A DNA stretch of 64,000 nucleotides, taken from positions 116,616,701-116,680,700 of the forward strand of contig OX104134.1 of the NCBI GenBank assembly GCA_944470555.2. Reading direction: 5' to 3'. The stretch comes from Heterobilharzia americana (Eukaryota; Platyhelminthes; Trematoda; Strigeidida; Schistosomatidae). Below, piece after piece: positions 10,591 through 22,362 of the stretch (the first letter of the stretch is position 1; every line of letters starts with the position of its first letter). The notes under the pieces are model-generated. The model worked only from the letters and a program-made list of their open reading frames with translations. It made no database searches and was not told the DNA's origin. The translations under genes and the position numbers were made by a program.

Positions 10591-10947
10591 AATAATTCTC
10601 ATCATGTGTGTCGTTGGATAAGTCGACTGATGATCCACGTTGTGTTTGATAATTTGACATCCGAGTCAAATTGGGAAGTTTTTTTGATCCCATCTGTTGT
10701 ATAAGTTTATCGCCATCCATAGAAAAGGCATTTGATACTTTCAACGGGTTTTTCTGATCACAGATAGATTTGGAGTGACGATTGTGGAGAATAACGGTGA
10801 ACACGGAGAACTGGATTGCTTAGTATTATCATGATTGCCATCCGCATAGCCATTCACCAACGACGTTTCTGGTGATAGTGAGGATTTAGTCTGACAGGAT
10901 AGCCGTTTACTAAGAGCTGCTTCAATTACTGACATACCATTTCTTAC
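10591..10947 (-). CDS. Polyhomeotic-like gene, internal exon with apparent 1-base frameshift
   Basis: The acceptor (CCTTATTAG) opens in phase 0 directly after the PFP end of the upstream exon, giving V-R-N-G and so completing the PFPV motif. The first 68 codons are Ser/Asn-rich and stop at a TGA near 10,732. A neighbouring frame stays open to the donor (ATT/GTAAGT) and is similarly hydrophilic. Adding one base in the five-T run (plus strand 10,749-10,753) would join the two frames. The lesion could be an assembly or sequencing error in a homopolymer, a real allele, or a sign that the exon really ends earlier. No zinc finger is seen. Confidence 0.55.
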
Positions 10948-11044
10948 CTAATAAGGCACATACAAAAAAATAGATACAAATAAACAACAATTCAGTGCTC
11001 AGAAATATTTGATGATGAATCAGTAGACTTTGAGTCTCTTAGCA

Positions 11045-11185
11045 GTAGAACTCAGGACATATGCATTTTGTCAAACTTGGGACTCATCAGCTGAGTGTAC
11101 TTGCATCATCCCCTGGGACTCGAAACTGGGACCGATCGCTTTAAATCCCAGGGCGTTATCCACTAGGCCATTAAGGCCACAATAA
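11045..11185 (-). repeat. Smalpha-like SINE with point-mutated hammerhead
   Basis: Minus strand: A-box-like TGGCCTAGTGGA, B-box TTTCGAGTCC, then stem I CTCAG, core CTGATGA, stem II, and GACAAAAT where GACGAAAC is expected, then TGTCCTGAG closing stem I. The G before the AAA of the conserved GAAA is replaced by A, which should abolish cleavage, while both stem I strands still pair. It is a complete unit of about 140 bp. Confidence 0.6.
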
Positions 11186-11284
11186 GCACTTCCTGTGCGA
11201 CGGGGTAAAAAGCAACATATCACAAGTTTGTTTATGAGAATCGCTGAAGTCACACTTTGTGGTTATCGGTCAGGCTAACTGGTG

Positions 11285-12040
11285 TTAGCTAGTACAAGGC
11301 AATCCAATATAATCTTGTCTGGCTGCTTGTCGCCGTAAGATAAAAAGATAACAAACCCTCGTGTGATAACCATAGGGGATCGATCCGACGAACACAGCGC
11401 CTAACACTCTGGGTTCACTAATCATTAGACGACTAAGCGGCAGTCAAGAACAGCAAACCAGAGAAAAAAAGGCAGGTTACAGAACTGGTCATGAGTGTAC
11501 CAACCAGTTATTCACCCTGAGTCACGTTCTGGAACACGAGGCCACAGACTGATGCTAGACATATTTATCGACCTGAAGGTGGCATTCGACTCCATCGATC
11601 AACATGTCTTACCGAAGGATCTCACATAAAAAGGGGTACCGGGTGAACAGATCACTCGATTAGAAGAACTGTACTCACGAACACCGGTGGGCGTATCAAA
11701 ACCTGTGGTGAATTGTGTATGTCGTGTGATGTCAGCAGAAGGGTGTCCATTCTCTCCAGTTTTATCATAGACGTTCATATGGAGATCTCTGTCTCATCGT
11801 CACACAAGACTCGTTCGTAGACCTAGAGTACGCTTTGTAAAGACGCAGATAAGATGCAGAGACTTCTGGGCACCTTGAGCAGCAACTTCAGAATGTTTGG
11901 GATTCATTTCCCATCATCTAAATGAAAATAGTTGCCCCAGAAGTGTTCTTCCCTGATACCCTGTCTAACAATTGGCAGTGAAATGGTTGAGACCGCTTCC
12001 ACTTCATTTATCTGAGAAGTTGAACCAACCCCCTGGCCGC
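11285..12040 (+). mobile_element. Second RTE family, RT fragment
   Basis: Plus-strand blocks corresponding to the RT are present: SLIIRRLS-like at 11,395, FIDLKVAFDSIDQHVL near 11,560, and a C-P-F-S-P-V-L block near 11,745. Stops and shifts are frequent. It lies between PHC-like exons. Confidence 0.6.
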
Positions 12041-12557
12041 ACAGTGACCGATGAAATATTCACATGGATTAAAAGGAATTGATTAGCTTTTGTCAACTTA
12101 CACTATATATGTAGCACTACGGCGATGTACTATTGCCTACTGAGATAGTCGAGTGTACTGGTGCTGCAGCTCGCAGTGTTCTACTATGTAGCTGTAAACC
12201 ATAGCCATTAAAGGTAGATGATATCGGGTTTTAGGTATCAGGCTAGTGTAGCCACAACATGAAGAGGCTTCAGGTTTTCACGTAGTCACCTGCCTAGCTA
12301 GAGCACAATGTGGACTGAAATAAGCTCAGGCTGGGAAATTGTTGGAAGTGATCGGAATAAAGAGCAGTATCTATCCATAGTCTGACGGTTAGTTTGAGGT
12401 ATGTATAGTAATGTGAAATTTTAGATCGGACTTGTTGGAGGATTACGCAGTAATGCCGGGTCCTACGTTGATTTTTCTGTCTATCTGTCAACAATACTGT
12501 CTCCAGTTGATGAAAAAAGAAGCAATACACATAGCACTTAAACCAAGTTTTACTTAC

Positions 12558-13178
12558 CGGAAACGGTTTATCACTTTCATAAATAATATGACCATCAATG
12601 TAATGAGTCAATATTCTTCTATCATCTAGACCGATTAGTACAGGTGGTGGTGGGAACTGGAACGGTACTGTTGACTTCAATTTAGGATACAGAGTACTAG
12701 TAGTGGTAGTATTAACGCCAGAAGCAGCTGTAATCACCGGTGTCCGTTGCATATCTATTGATGATTCCACAGGTTTTGAATATACCAGATTAGTTGCCTC
12801 CAATTTTTCAAGTTCATTCGTCTGATGACCTATATCTGCGTTGTGTACACCGTCAGTATTCTCACCTGAGAGTTCATTATCATCAACCAGCTTTGTTTTC
12901 TGAGGTGAACATGGCAGTGACGTTGGGGATAATACACCAATATTACTATTAATATTATTACTGCCATCATCACTGGAGTCATTAGCGGCGTTGAATGCGT
13001 TCTGAGCATCTGCGATTGATGAAAAAGTTATTTTTGAGGATGATGATGCAGGCATTGTCGTTGTAGAGCTGTTAACAAACGAGGCGCATGATGAGGACGA
13101 CAACGACGATGATAATAACAACGAGGCGGATGAACAAGGCGTCTTAACAATAATAATATCCGAGTTCATAGGATCTTT
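12558..13178 (-). CDS. PHC: Polyhomeotic-like gene, exon with PHC homology motif
   Basis: About 207 codons. The N-terminal part is low-complexity Ser/Asn/Asp. The C-terminal part runs FQFPPPPVLIGLDD then RRILTHYIDGHIIYES and DKPFP, and the exon ends at a consensus donor (CCG/GTAAGT) exactly before the V of PFPV. In vertebrate and fly Polyhomeotic the conserved block reads I-L-T-H-x-I-x-G-x-V-I-x-E and ends E-P-F-P-V, normally just N-terminal to the FCS zinc finger. The start is ambiguous: the acceptor with the better pyrimidine tract gives 13,185, but an AG seven bases further in (start 13,178) is the one whose phase fits the preceding placed exon. Confidence 0.75.
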
Positions 13179-13185
13179 CTCTTCA

Positions 13186-13800
13186 CTGACAATATCAAAA
13201 CATTGAAAAATAAAAAGTGATTTCTTAAAAAAACGTTAAAATACAAAAATTAAAGGATAAAAGAGTAAATGTGATATTGGTTATGATTCCCTGACCCCAT
13301 GCACACTGAATTTCTCTAGAGTAAGTCTTCATAACATTAATTAAGCCTTTCATCTGCCGCTTTTCTCTTGATCTTGTTGACGCCTGTCGGTTAGCATAAT
13401 TTCAGACAGAAGGAATATACCTTGAGAGTTAAGCTGATTTCATATGTACCCTACGCCGAAGCTACAAGCTACCACGAGTGTTTATCATTCAGCAAAAGCC
13501 TAGTCTAGCACGATCGATGATGTCATCTTTACTGGTGTAGCACACTTTCCACCCATCATCGGTATTATTACTATTATTATTATTATCCAACCATCATTTA
13601 CGGCAAAGAAAGAGAAAACAGATTTACTCAATCAATAAACATTGGTAAACGAAATCGATAACCAAAAAATGTGTCACATTATTACCATCATGAATAGATG
13701 TCTGTATTCGTCTCACCGGTAGTAAACAGCAGATTAATATACACTTGTGAAACAAGTCTGATTAGAAATCATAGGCATTTCCTCAAGAAACTGTCTTCTT
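13186..13800. other. Intronic stretch, nothing recognised
   Basis: Intron upstream of the PHC-like 12.6-kb exon. It has a short TTA-repeat run near 13,565 and otherwise no feature I can support. Confidence 0.5.
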
Positions 13801-13925
13801 ATAGAATCGGATTAAGCCTGGGATTGAAACGAAAACCTGAGTCATGACAAGATTTCAACCAGTGATTTCCATAGGCGTTAAACCAAGGCAGCGGTCTAAC
13901 CACTGAGCTAAAACAGACCTGTTTG
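13800..13925 (-). repeat. tRNA-like SINE
   Basis: On the minus strand TTTTAGCTCAGTGGTTAGAC resembles a tRNA A-box arm. A degenerate B-box (GGTTGAAATC) follows about 45 bases later. It does not fold as a plausible tRNA by eye, and the sequence continues into repeat-like DNA. Confidence 0.45.
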
Positions 13926-14439
13926 TTAGTGGCTAGTTCAAATCATACAATGAATCATGGAATTAATTATCACCGCATTACAGGTTAGGATAAGTTTTTC
14001 AAAATAAAGGGTTTGAGCAGTCATTGACCTTTACACACAATAGGTGTGGCTACTCATTGTCTACTGTACGAATATGCAAAGGTTGCTGAGTGGGTTTCGG
14101 TTTCTCCGTTTAGCCACGTGGATGTGTACAATTAGTGAAAAGGAAACAGGTGTTAACTTTGAAATAATAAGTGCTGCAGTTTCGATGACAACAGAATGAT
14201 AAACTTTCCACCATTAAGGCATATTTATCTAGTCAGTAATCATCCCGTAAGGTAATCTTACACATGAGTGAACTATGGACTAAGCGTCATCTTTATGAAG
14301 TGAATATTCACTAACCTAATGTAGTTGACAATTTAACCCGATTTCACCGATTATATAACTCGACAGAAAATAGACTACTCTGTCTAGTCATCATTATTGA
14401 CACGGGGAGGTGTTAACGCTAAATGCAACTCAATAGCCA

Positions 14440-15345
14440 TTTAGAGGTTTGAACCACTCCCAGATTATTAATAGGGAGTGCAGTGATGAAATGCCTGGAC
14501 CGCTTCACTTGTTCGAGAAGTTGCATCAGCCCGAATGGATACAGAAAGCGCGTTTGCTATTTGACGACTCGCATCAACTGTGGTGCCGACTAAAGAGATA
14601 TCCGATCATCTTATTAAACGAAAGTATACTGCGCTGCATTCCGTTATGTCCTCCTGTACGGGTGTGACATATGGCCGTTCTAAGTAGAGGAAACATGAAG
14701 TGATTACAAGGTTTCGATCATTTGTGTCTTCGTAGCATTCCCGCGTTTGATGGAATCACCAAATGAGCAATGTTGAAGTCAGGTGAAGGGTACTTGGCAA
14801 GACAGGCAAGTCGATTGATGAGATTGTGAACCAACATCGACTGAGATGGCATGGCATGGACATATGGTGCGCATGACGAAGCACTCCCTGCTTTGACGTG
14901 TCATACTGGGGGAAGTTGGATCAGGTTGGAAGACGGTTCAGAACGGCCAGACCAAGACGTGGCACCAGTCGATAAAGTCTGTAACTGTTGGTCTCAGCCG
15001 TGTGAGGGAGATGTAGACTCTCATTGGGGTCCCCAAGATGACAGGAATCAGTGACTGAGGAATCTTAGTGGCATGGCTGAAAATCGGTCACAATGGCGCA
15101 GATTTATTTACTCCTTGACATCTGAAGATTGAATATTCGCACTAACCTTCATCTTCCAATTTTTCATTCTCTCACATAACTTTATCTTCTCTGATATCAC
15201 TCTTTCTCTATTCACCAGTTCTTTGTGTGAAGTGTGTGTGTGCGCGCGCGAAGTGTGGCAACTTGGGCCGACGTACTTCTGTCTGAGGTTTGACGTTGAT
15301 TTTGTCAGTTGTCAGTCAGCATCAGGCAATGAGTCGATATAGTCA
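14440..15345 (+). mobile_element. Second RTE family, 3' fragment
   Basis: It contains the decayed C-terminal pol region (RLRWHGMDIWCA-like near 14,840) and the 3' untranslated tail with CTCTCACATAACTTTATC. The stretch from about 14,750 to 15,200 is almost identical to the inverted copy at 30,500-30,960, down to the same 67-residue open frame. Confidence 0.55.
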
Positions 15346-15775
15346 AGTTACCCAGACACAAAACAACTTTATATGGGACCCCTAGGGTAAATATATATAA
15401 GCGCAGGGTTTTGGATATGATTTAGACTCCGAATCCGATACATAACACTACGACGGATACACAGGAAGGTCATCTTAGGACAGTTTGTTCTGATTCCCAA
15501 CCTGGCCACTAGCAACCAAGAATAAAACAAAATAGAAGATCTAATCCAAAATCTAATATCACCTTGTTTTTTTGGCAGTAACTGTTACTCAAGCTGAACT
15601 GTACATCAAAGATGCGTTAGACAAAAAAAGATTGAAAACATTCTTCGTTATAGCGTATAATTAGGATCTTGTAACCAAAATAGGGGATGTGGAAGATAGG
15701 ATTGGAGATAAAGGTATTTCTCATTCAGCGGTGAGCTTGTTAGCAAAAATTTAAATTAAACTCACATTACTTCAG

Positions 15776-15857
15776 GAAATGATTCTTTTGATAACTTGGG
15801 AATGGATTCAGCACTTATAGATGATGACTTGTTGGATAACTGGATATCTTCCTCAAG
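15776..15857 (+). CDS. Candidate exon of an antisense gene
   Basis: 82 bp between acceptor ATTACTTCAG and donor TCAAG/GTATCA on the plus strand, inside a PHC-like intron. The peptide NDSFDNLGMDSALIDDDLLD continues to NWISSS and is strongly acidic. It exits with two bases (AG), which the plus-strand exon at 31,362 can complete with one base to Arg. I see no repeat copy of it in this window. No family is recognised. Confidence 0.4.
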
Positions 15858-15977
15858 GTATCATTGTTATTCATAGTAATGACAGTAGACAACTGTAAAT
15901 GAGCACGTGGTACCCCAGAGAACTGTATTGTATATAAAATATAGAATGAAAAAAGACAATATTTTGTTTAACTGGGA

Positions 15978-16118
15978 GTGACTTTAATGGCCACACCTTA
16001 GCAATTGCTGATGCAGCCAACCAGGTTTCGGTATTCCGGTTAGAAAGGAAGTTTTCCATAACATGGAAAGACATCAATTGGTTGTCTCAGCAGTTGCTAG
16101 GCTGGTCTTTAAAGTTAC
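15978..16118. mobile_element. MITE-like palindrome, copy 1
   Basis: The left arm GTGACTTTAATGGCCACAC continues through TTAGCAATTGCTGATGCAGC and returns inverted as GTTGTCTCAGCAGTTGC and TTTAAAGTTAC. About 45 bases of each arm pair with scattered mismatches. No ORF is present. It resembles the element at 20,021. Confidence 0.55.
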
Positions 16119-16119
16119 T

Positions 16120-16800
16120 CATGAACTGCAGAAAACATTGAAAAAAGGATATCAGGGTTACTATGCCCCCCCCTCCTGTTTCTACTAATTAACCAAACGA
16201 AACCAATATAATCGTACCCATGGAATACTGGTGAAAACGCTTGACTTCCAACAGGTGAGTGAGTGGGCGGGGATGGAGAGTATGGCAGAATACCTCCCCT
16301 AACACTACTGGGGTTTGACAAACCAGGTAAAGGTATAGTTCAATTTTGATTCCGTCAAAACTACGATATGTCGAAGCATTTTTTGAAGGATAATAATCAA
16401 AACTGTTATTCGTATAATCACCCATATTTCAATTATAATCTCAGGTCACTGTACGGAACATCTTGGTCGATAGACTTCATTCAGTATTCATGAATACAAA
16501 GGATCAACTTGCTTTAAAAACCCTCCTAAACACTCAACAGAGCGATACAAACCAGTAATCACTGATGTTTCCGAATGGAAATGCAGCAACGCAGTTTGGC
16601 TATTACCAAGTTGTATCCCAATACAACGCATCTTTGATGGCAGTGGTTGTTAACGAATGCGAGTAAAAATTTCATCATGCTTCGAGTAAGCAATGTTTCC
16701 TGACTAATACATTCTAGCCACAGTCCAATAGACCATACTATAATTAGCTTACTTTTATGGAAAACTGAACACTTGAAACATGACAGCTTAAGATATAACT
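16120..16800. other. Intronic stretch, nothing certain
   Basis: Short open frames occur on both strands at 16,189-16,425, but splice sites and composition do not decide between them. No repeat family recognised. Confidence 0.4.
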
Positions 16801-16802
16801 AC

Positions 16803-19655
16803 ATAGCAACATTAAAATTCATTCTAATGTGTGGGGTGACATGAATGCCAAACTGGGAGCTGACAACACAGGAACAGAACTCATCGTGGGTCGAGAGGCA
16901 CTCGGTGAAATGAATGAGAATGGAGCACTCTTTGCAGACTTCTGCGCATTCAACGATTTGGTGATTGGAGTCAGGCAGTGTGTACAAACACAAGCATATT
17001 CACAGGGCAGTGACATGGATTTCACCAGATGGACACACTACACTAAAAATCAGATCGACTTTATCTCAATGTGAAGAAAGTGGAAACACAGACTACTGGA
17101 CACAAGATCAGATCAAGAAGGGGAACAGATGTAGGTTCATACCACTCACTATCTAGTGCAAGGAACCTTGAAAATCAAGATGAAAACCTTCAAAGAAGTT
17201 GGTGATAGGCCACAGTTCAAGTTGAACACCCAGAACAGAAACTGAAGGACGAAACCACAAAGGACATCTTCACATCAGTCAGCCATCAGAACAAAACGGA
17301 AGACATTGAGCAACATTCCTGAAGGATCGGGCGTGGAAGAACACTGAAACTCTTTGAAAGCTATGTGGAAAGAAACCTGCATAACCGCATTAGGAAGGAA
17401 GAGGGAACAAGACAAGGAATACGTCTCCACGGACACATGGGAGCTGGTAGAGCAGGGAGAGAAAGAGGGTGAAGCAGAAGATGAACAAGTGCAGTGCAGT
17501 GCAGTGCAGTGCAGTGCGGGGATGAACAACAAAAAGAGGAACTAAACACAACCTATAAAACACTACACTGGACAAAGAAGTCAAGAAGAGTGCGCGCAAA
17601 GACAAAAGACACTTCTACGACACACTGGCAGGTGAAGCACAACACGCTGCAGGTAGGAGAGACAGACACCTGACAACACTATATCAAATAACCAGGTTAC
17701 TATCTGGGAGGGAAGAGATCAACGCAGACGAAACCAATGAAAGATAGTGAAGGAAACCTAGTTATTATCACCAAAGAGGAGAAACAAAGGAAATGATGGG
17801 CTGATCACTTCAAAAAGCTCTTGAATCGACCACCAACACCACCTGCAACTCGTCCAGAAATACCATCAGCATCCCAACCACAGAACTACCAGTGAACACA
17901 AGCCCTCCGACCAAAGCAGAAGTCCTGAATACCACGAAGGAGCTGAAATCTGGGAGAGCAGCAGGACCAGATGGAATTCCGCCAGAAGCACTGAGAGCAG
18001 ACACAGAGACAACAACGGACACGCGCACACCACTATTGCTGAAGGTCTTCAAGGAAGGAAGGAAGGAAGGAAGGAAAGGTACCTGCCAACTGATTGGAAG
18101 AAGGGCAACCTACCTGGCACGGAATCATGCTCCATCCTTGTCCACTTAATGCAAAATATTAAGCTGCATCAACCTGGAGAGACTAGAAGATGCTCTCAAT
18201 CAAAAATTACGACCGGAACAGGCTGGATTCAGGAAGTACAAATCATGTGCGGATCAAATTGCAACGATTCGTTATGCACCATCATAGAACAGAGTATAGA
18301 ATGGCAGTCAACTCTCTACCTCAACTTCATCGACTTTGAGAAGGCCTTCGACAGCGTCGACCAAGAGGTAATTCGCCAGGTAGCTGCTTCAACACTACGG
18401 AGTGCCACAAACCTGTATCAACCTCATTCAACATGCCAAGTAATTCACAATGGAAAGCTCAGTGATGCCTTTGAAGTATACGCAGGAGTAGGACAAGGCT
18501 GCCGCCTACTATCACCCATCATCTTCCTGATTGTGGTCGACTGGACCATGCAACAAACTGTGAGGAGCGAGAAGATGGACATACGCAGTCTGGACCGAGG
18601 AAAATACTCTAGGAGATCTGGATTTCGCCCATGTGGAACTAAACCAAAGATCCACAGGCGAAAACCAACAAGTTGACAGAAGAGGCAGGGCAGCGAAAGA
18701 AGACGGGACTTCAGGTGAACGTGGAGAAGACAGGGGTGATGAAGATATCCAACCAACAACAGCATCAACAACAAGTACTAACCACCATCAACGGGAAAAA
18801 CCGAAAGGAAGTTGTCGCTTTCACCTACCTACTTACCTACCTACCTACCTACCTACCTAGGCAGCATCTTCTCAACTACAGGCGGCCACAGCACAGATGA
18901 GGGTGTCAAAGCCAGGATCAGGAAGACAGCAAGATAGGCCTTCACTAACCTGAAACCAGTATGGAGATCTACTGCACTCCGCATAAAGCGTGAACAACAC
19001 CCGGATTTTCAACACTAATGTCAAGTAAGTCAGTGCTTCTATATATGGTTCAGAAACTTGGCACATCACGAGAAGCATTTCCAACAAACTATAGACACAC
19101 GTCACGTCAACAGCTGCCTACGCTCACCCGATACTGAAGATCAGATGGTCAAAATAATGAGAATAAGCAACTCTGGCAGGCATGCAGACAGGCTGGCTGG
19201 CAACCAACCAACTAACCGAGAACCCATCGCTCGACAAATATGCAGAAGAAAGTGAAGATGGATTGGGCATTCATTGAGGAAACTATTCGGAGACATCATG
19301 CGCTAGGCCTTCGTGTGGAATTTAAAGGGGAAACGACGAGTTGGGCGTCCGAGGGTGACATGGAGGAGATCGTGTGAGGGAGAAATGAAAGCGTATGGGC
19401 AGTGGTGGAGCCAGGTTGAAAAAACTGTAGAGAACAGAATGCAATCGAGGCGTGCTGCTGAAGCCCTATATTCTGTTAGAAACTCAACGGAAATGAAATA
19501 ATAAAGGGAACATCAAAAAGGAGTTAATCTTAACCTATTCAATGTCGTCACTGGTTAACTGTCCTCATGTTCGACCCCATCCGTTACGACTTGTCGGAAC
19601 TTTGGGAACCACCTTTCGAAGCTATTCACGAATGAGGACTTGATTATTTCAATTT
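16803..19655 (+). mobile_element. RTE-clade LINE, copy 2, 5'-truncated
   Basis: Nearly identical to 6,785-9,655, including the same stop codons, the GTGCA and GGAA runs and the 3' tail. Identity starts at about 16,803. Relative to copy 1, a stretch of about 40 bases is missing near 18,106, where ACCTACC meets TGGCACGG. The 3' end runs into a CA/TA microsatellite. It lies in a PHC-like intron. Confidence 0.75.

Positions 19656-19733
<78 letters not shown>
19655..19733. repeat. (CA)n(TA)n compound microsatellite
   Basis: About 10 CA units followed by about 30 TA units, placed exactly where RTE copy 2 leaves its shared 3' sequence. Confidence 0.9.
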
Positions 19734-19735
<2 letters not shown>

Positions 19736-20020
19736 AAATTTACTCACATACCTATAAAGATTGACTACTGAGAATATATAAACTTATCGAGAGTTTGTTT
19801 TTGTTATTATATCCGAATTGGTTTAACTATGTTGGTATTAAATGACTACGCTATATAATTTGTGAGTGTAAAAGCTGAAAAGCTGAAAATACGTAATCGC
19901 TTCCAACTGTTCTCTAATTATCACAATGGGGATATTTAAATTGACAGGGAATACGCTTGGTCCATGGTCAATAATTTTTTGTAAGGGTCATTTTCTATCC
20001 CTCCCTCCATTAACTATGCA

Positions 20021-20158
20021 GTGACTTTAAAGGCCACCCTGGCAACAAGCGAAATAACCAACCAGACTTCTCGAGCTTATGAAAATCCGCCTCTCTAGAT
20101 GAAATGAAGAAAACCAATTGGTCATTTCAATCGTTGTTAGGGTGGCCATCAAAGTCAC
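20021..20158. mobile_element. MITE-like palindrome, copy 2
   Basis: The left arm starts GTGACTTTAAAGGCCACCC and the right arm ends GGGTGGCCATCAAAGTCAC; about 45 bases pair with few mismatches. The 50-base centre differs from copy 1. A half copy starts at 42,250 (GTGACTTTAAAGGCAACAC). No clear target duplication was found. It could be a miniature DNA transposon. Confidence 0.6.
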
Positions 20159-20469
20159 CTCAACCTGTGTCACTAATCATCGAATCAAAATCGACGACGA
20201 ATCAGCTCAAGTGATTAATTGCACAAAATCGGAAAGTACTATAAAACAGAGTAAACTAGGGAAGGCCTAACGATGAACAATGAAGAACGACGATAACGAC
20301 CGAAATGTTGTAACCGGAAAACAGGACAGATGGTAAAAAAATATAGTCGCTCTATGATGAACGTTAAACCAGTGAAAGATGGATAACGAACAAATAGCAG
20401 TCTTTCTTTCCAATATCAAATGATGTTATACAACTAACAAATACTTTTTAATTATCTTTAAGGTAGCAT

Positions 20470-20640
20470 TCATCACGGACTGACGTCAGTTGAAGAACCA
20501 CTGAAAACCAGAGAGCACTAGACACCAGCTGTTTTGTCCCACTAGTATAGGACTTCTAGGCAGTACGTACCCACGGTCCGGCTAGGGATGGAACTCAACA
20601 CCTTCAGGTTTCACGGCGAACGCGTTAACCCAAGGTCTTC
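20470..20640 (-). repeat. SINE with decayed hammerhead
   Basis: On the minus strand the subfamily motif CCTATACTAGTGGGAC is followed by AAAACAGCTGGTGTC and TAGTGCTC. The GAAA is changed to AAAA and the CTGA core reads CTAGAAG, so it is predicted inactive. It lies in the intron after the PHC-like exon at 20,746. Confidence 0.5.
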
Positions 20641-20745
20641 AGCTGACATTTGCTCCACTTTTCATGAGAACTATACAATAGTGTATTTAGAGGTGAGCCT
20701 CAGTTTCGAATTTACAGGTTATCACTACACTGAAAAGGTTCTTAC

Positions 20746-21219
20746 CTGTGATGGATTTGATTGCTCCAATTCGTTTTTCTCATTCTTCCTATGAATATTA
20801 CCAGCATCATTGTTACTAGTATTTACATTATCGGTATGATGGTAGTGCTTACTAATACTAGTAGTAGTGGTAGCAGTAATATCGACAGCATTTATAGAAA
20901 TATCCACTTCTGTATTCACACTGGTGTTGATCATCAACCCGGTAGAACTGTCATCATTTACAAAAGTATCATTGGTTATCATAGGACTTTGAATAATATT
21001 TGTAATTGGTTTAATTCCATTGTGTACAAATAAACGACGTCGGCGACGAATAACTGGTAGGATAACTGTTGTTGTAGTCGGCGGTGGTAAACAACTACTA
21101 GCATTACTGCTACTTTTATCGTTGACAATATCATCATGATTTGTAGTGTTAGCGGCGGTATTATTCGCTGTTGTTGGCAAAGAGGAGAAAGTATCCTTCA
21201 GTGGCGAATTAATAGGTCT
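20746..21219 (-). CDS. Polyhomeotic-like gene, internal exon
   Basis: Exactly 158 codons, phase 0 in and out, with acceptor TTTGCCTTAG and donor CAG/GTAAGA. The product is very rich in Thr, Asn, Asp and Ser (runs such as TTTTSIS and NDKSSSNASS) with one basic patch, IRRRRRLFVHNG, that could act as a nuclear-localisation or nucleic-acid contact patch. No domain is recognised. Low-complexity linkers of this kind are normal between the motifs of Polyhomeotic proteins. Confidence 0.65.
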
Positions 21220-21249
21220 CTAAGGCAAATAAATCAACGGTAGAGATTT

Positions 21250-22100
21250 GTAAAAATAGAAAATGACAATCAGAAAACATAACATGGCGACAATGTGTGG
21301 ATACATACAACTACGACGACACTGTGATCAGTTCTCAGCCTCTTCACATCTTAAGTCACTTTCAATAATCGAAATACCCCCGGTACTACTGCATCTAGCC
21401 CTGCTGCCCTTCCTCGTCTCGGGTTGCCTACAACCTTCTCAAATTTTGCAACCATGGAAAGGCCTGTCCCATTCTGGACTCGACTGAATGGCGGGACACC
21501 GGAGGCTCGTCAAACAGTTTCTCCAAGTTTTCTGTCCATCCTTCCAGTCGTTTGCCAGTGAATCGCAGACCCATTCTTCCTCCCTGTTGTCCATCTAGCC
21601 ATTCACCTGTCTGCACCAATTTCCTTGCTCAGTTTAAATAACTGTCCGCTAGTACCTATCTCCAAGGCCCACTCCATCTCCATCTCTAATATTCGCCACC
21701 CAGCAATGCTTGCGTTCATTGTGTAGAATTCTTGCCAGTCTACATTGGAGTGGCTTACACTCCTCCTCCTTGTTCTCGGAGCCTGTAGGAATGCGTCGCC
21801 GTGCATGCAGTAATCCTTGAGATGCTGGTGAGTTCCACTGAAACTTTCTCACCTCTCTTTGATAGATAGACGTGGTCTTCAACACTGTCCTTACAATATA
21901 TTGAAGACAGCGGTAGGCCTCTTCCAGATGATTGGTATTGTCGTGTTCATATAGTCTTCACATCAGTTCCTCAATGAGATCAGTCATAGTGGTCACATCG
22001 TTGATCTGCACTTGGAATGTGTTCCTGTTGCTGTTAGTCGTGCCACAACCATTTACGTGCAGATATCTACTTGATCACTGCGCTGCAGAATGGTTATCGA
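21250..22100 (-). mobile_element. Second RTE family, endonuclease-RT linker, decayed
   Basis: Minus-strand frames read HGDAFLQAPRTRRRSVSHSN, EMEWALEIGTSGQLFKLSKE and LEGWTENLEKLFDEPPVS. The last pattern (a residue run leading to W-EHFE-L-PP) is the usual connector between endonuclease and RT in RTE-type elements. No continuous frame remains. Confidence 0.5.
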
Positions 22101-22362
22101 CAACTCTATAGCTGGAAAAAACTTAAGACGATATGCGAAGAATATATTGGCCGAGAGACATAAAGAGAGAGATTAGAGAAGGCGAAGATGTGGAAGGTTG
22201 ACAGTGATATGAAGGGAGTTGAGTTCTGAAAGAGTTGTGAGTGCGGTTGACACTTCCCAGTTGGCCACATAGAGAGAAGTCACTTCTTCAGTTACCTGGA
22301 AGGGAAGTTGGGTTAGTCACAGTGCTGTGTGAACACAAAGTGACTGCATGATTCTTAATCAG

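Noticed and set aside
15586..15655. A plus-strand exon after TTTTTTTGGCAG reading VTQAELYIKDALDKK.
   Set aside because: The acceptor is good, but no donor gives an exit phase compatible with the exon at 15,776 and the frame soon stops.
16189..16425. A minus-strand ORF GDYTNNSFDYYPSKNAS or its plus-strand counterpart as an exon.
   Set aside because: Splice sites are weak on both strands and neither phase links to a neighbour.
20725..21033. A plus-strand ORF at 20,761-21,033.
   Set aside because: It is antisense to the PHC-like exon, which has consensus splice sites and phase support on the minus strand.
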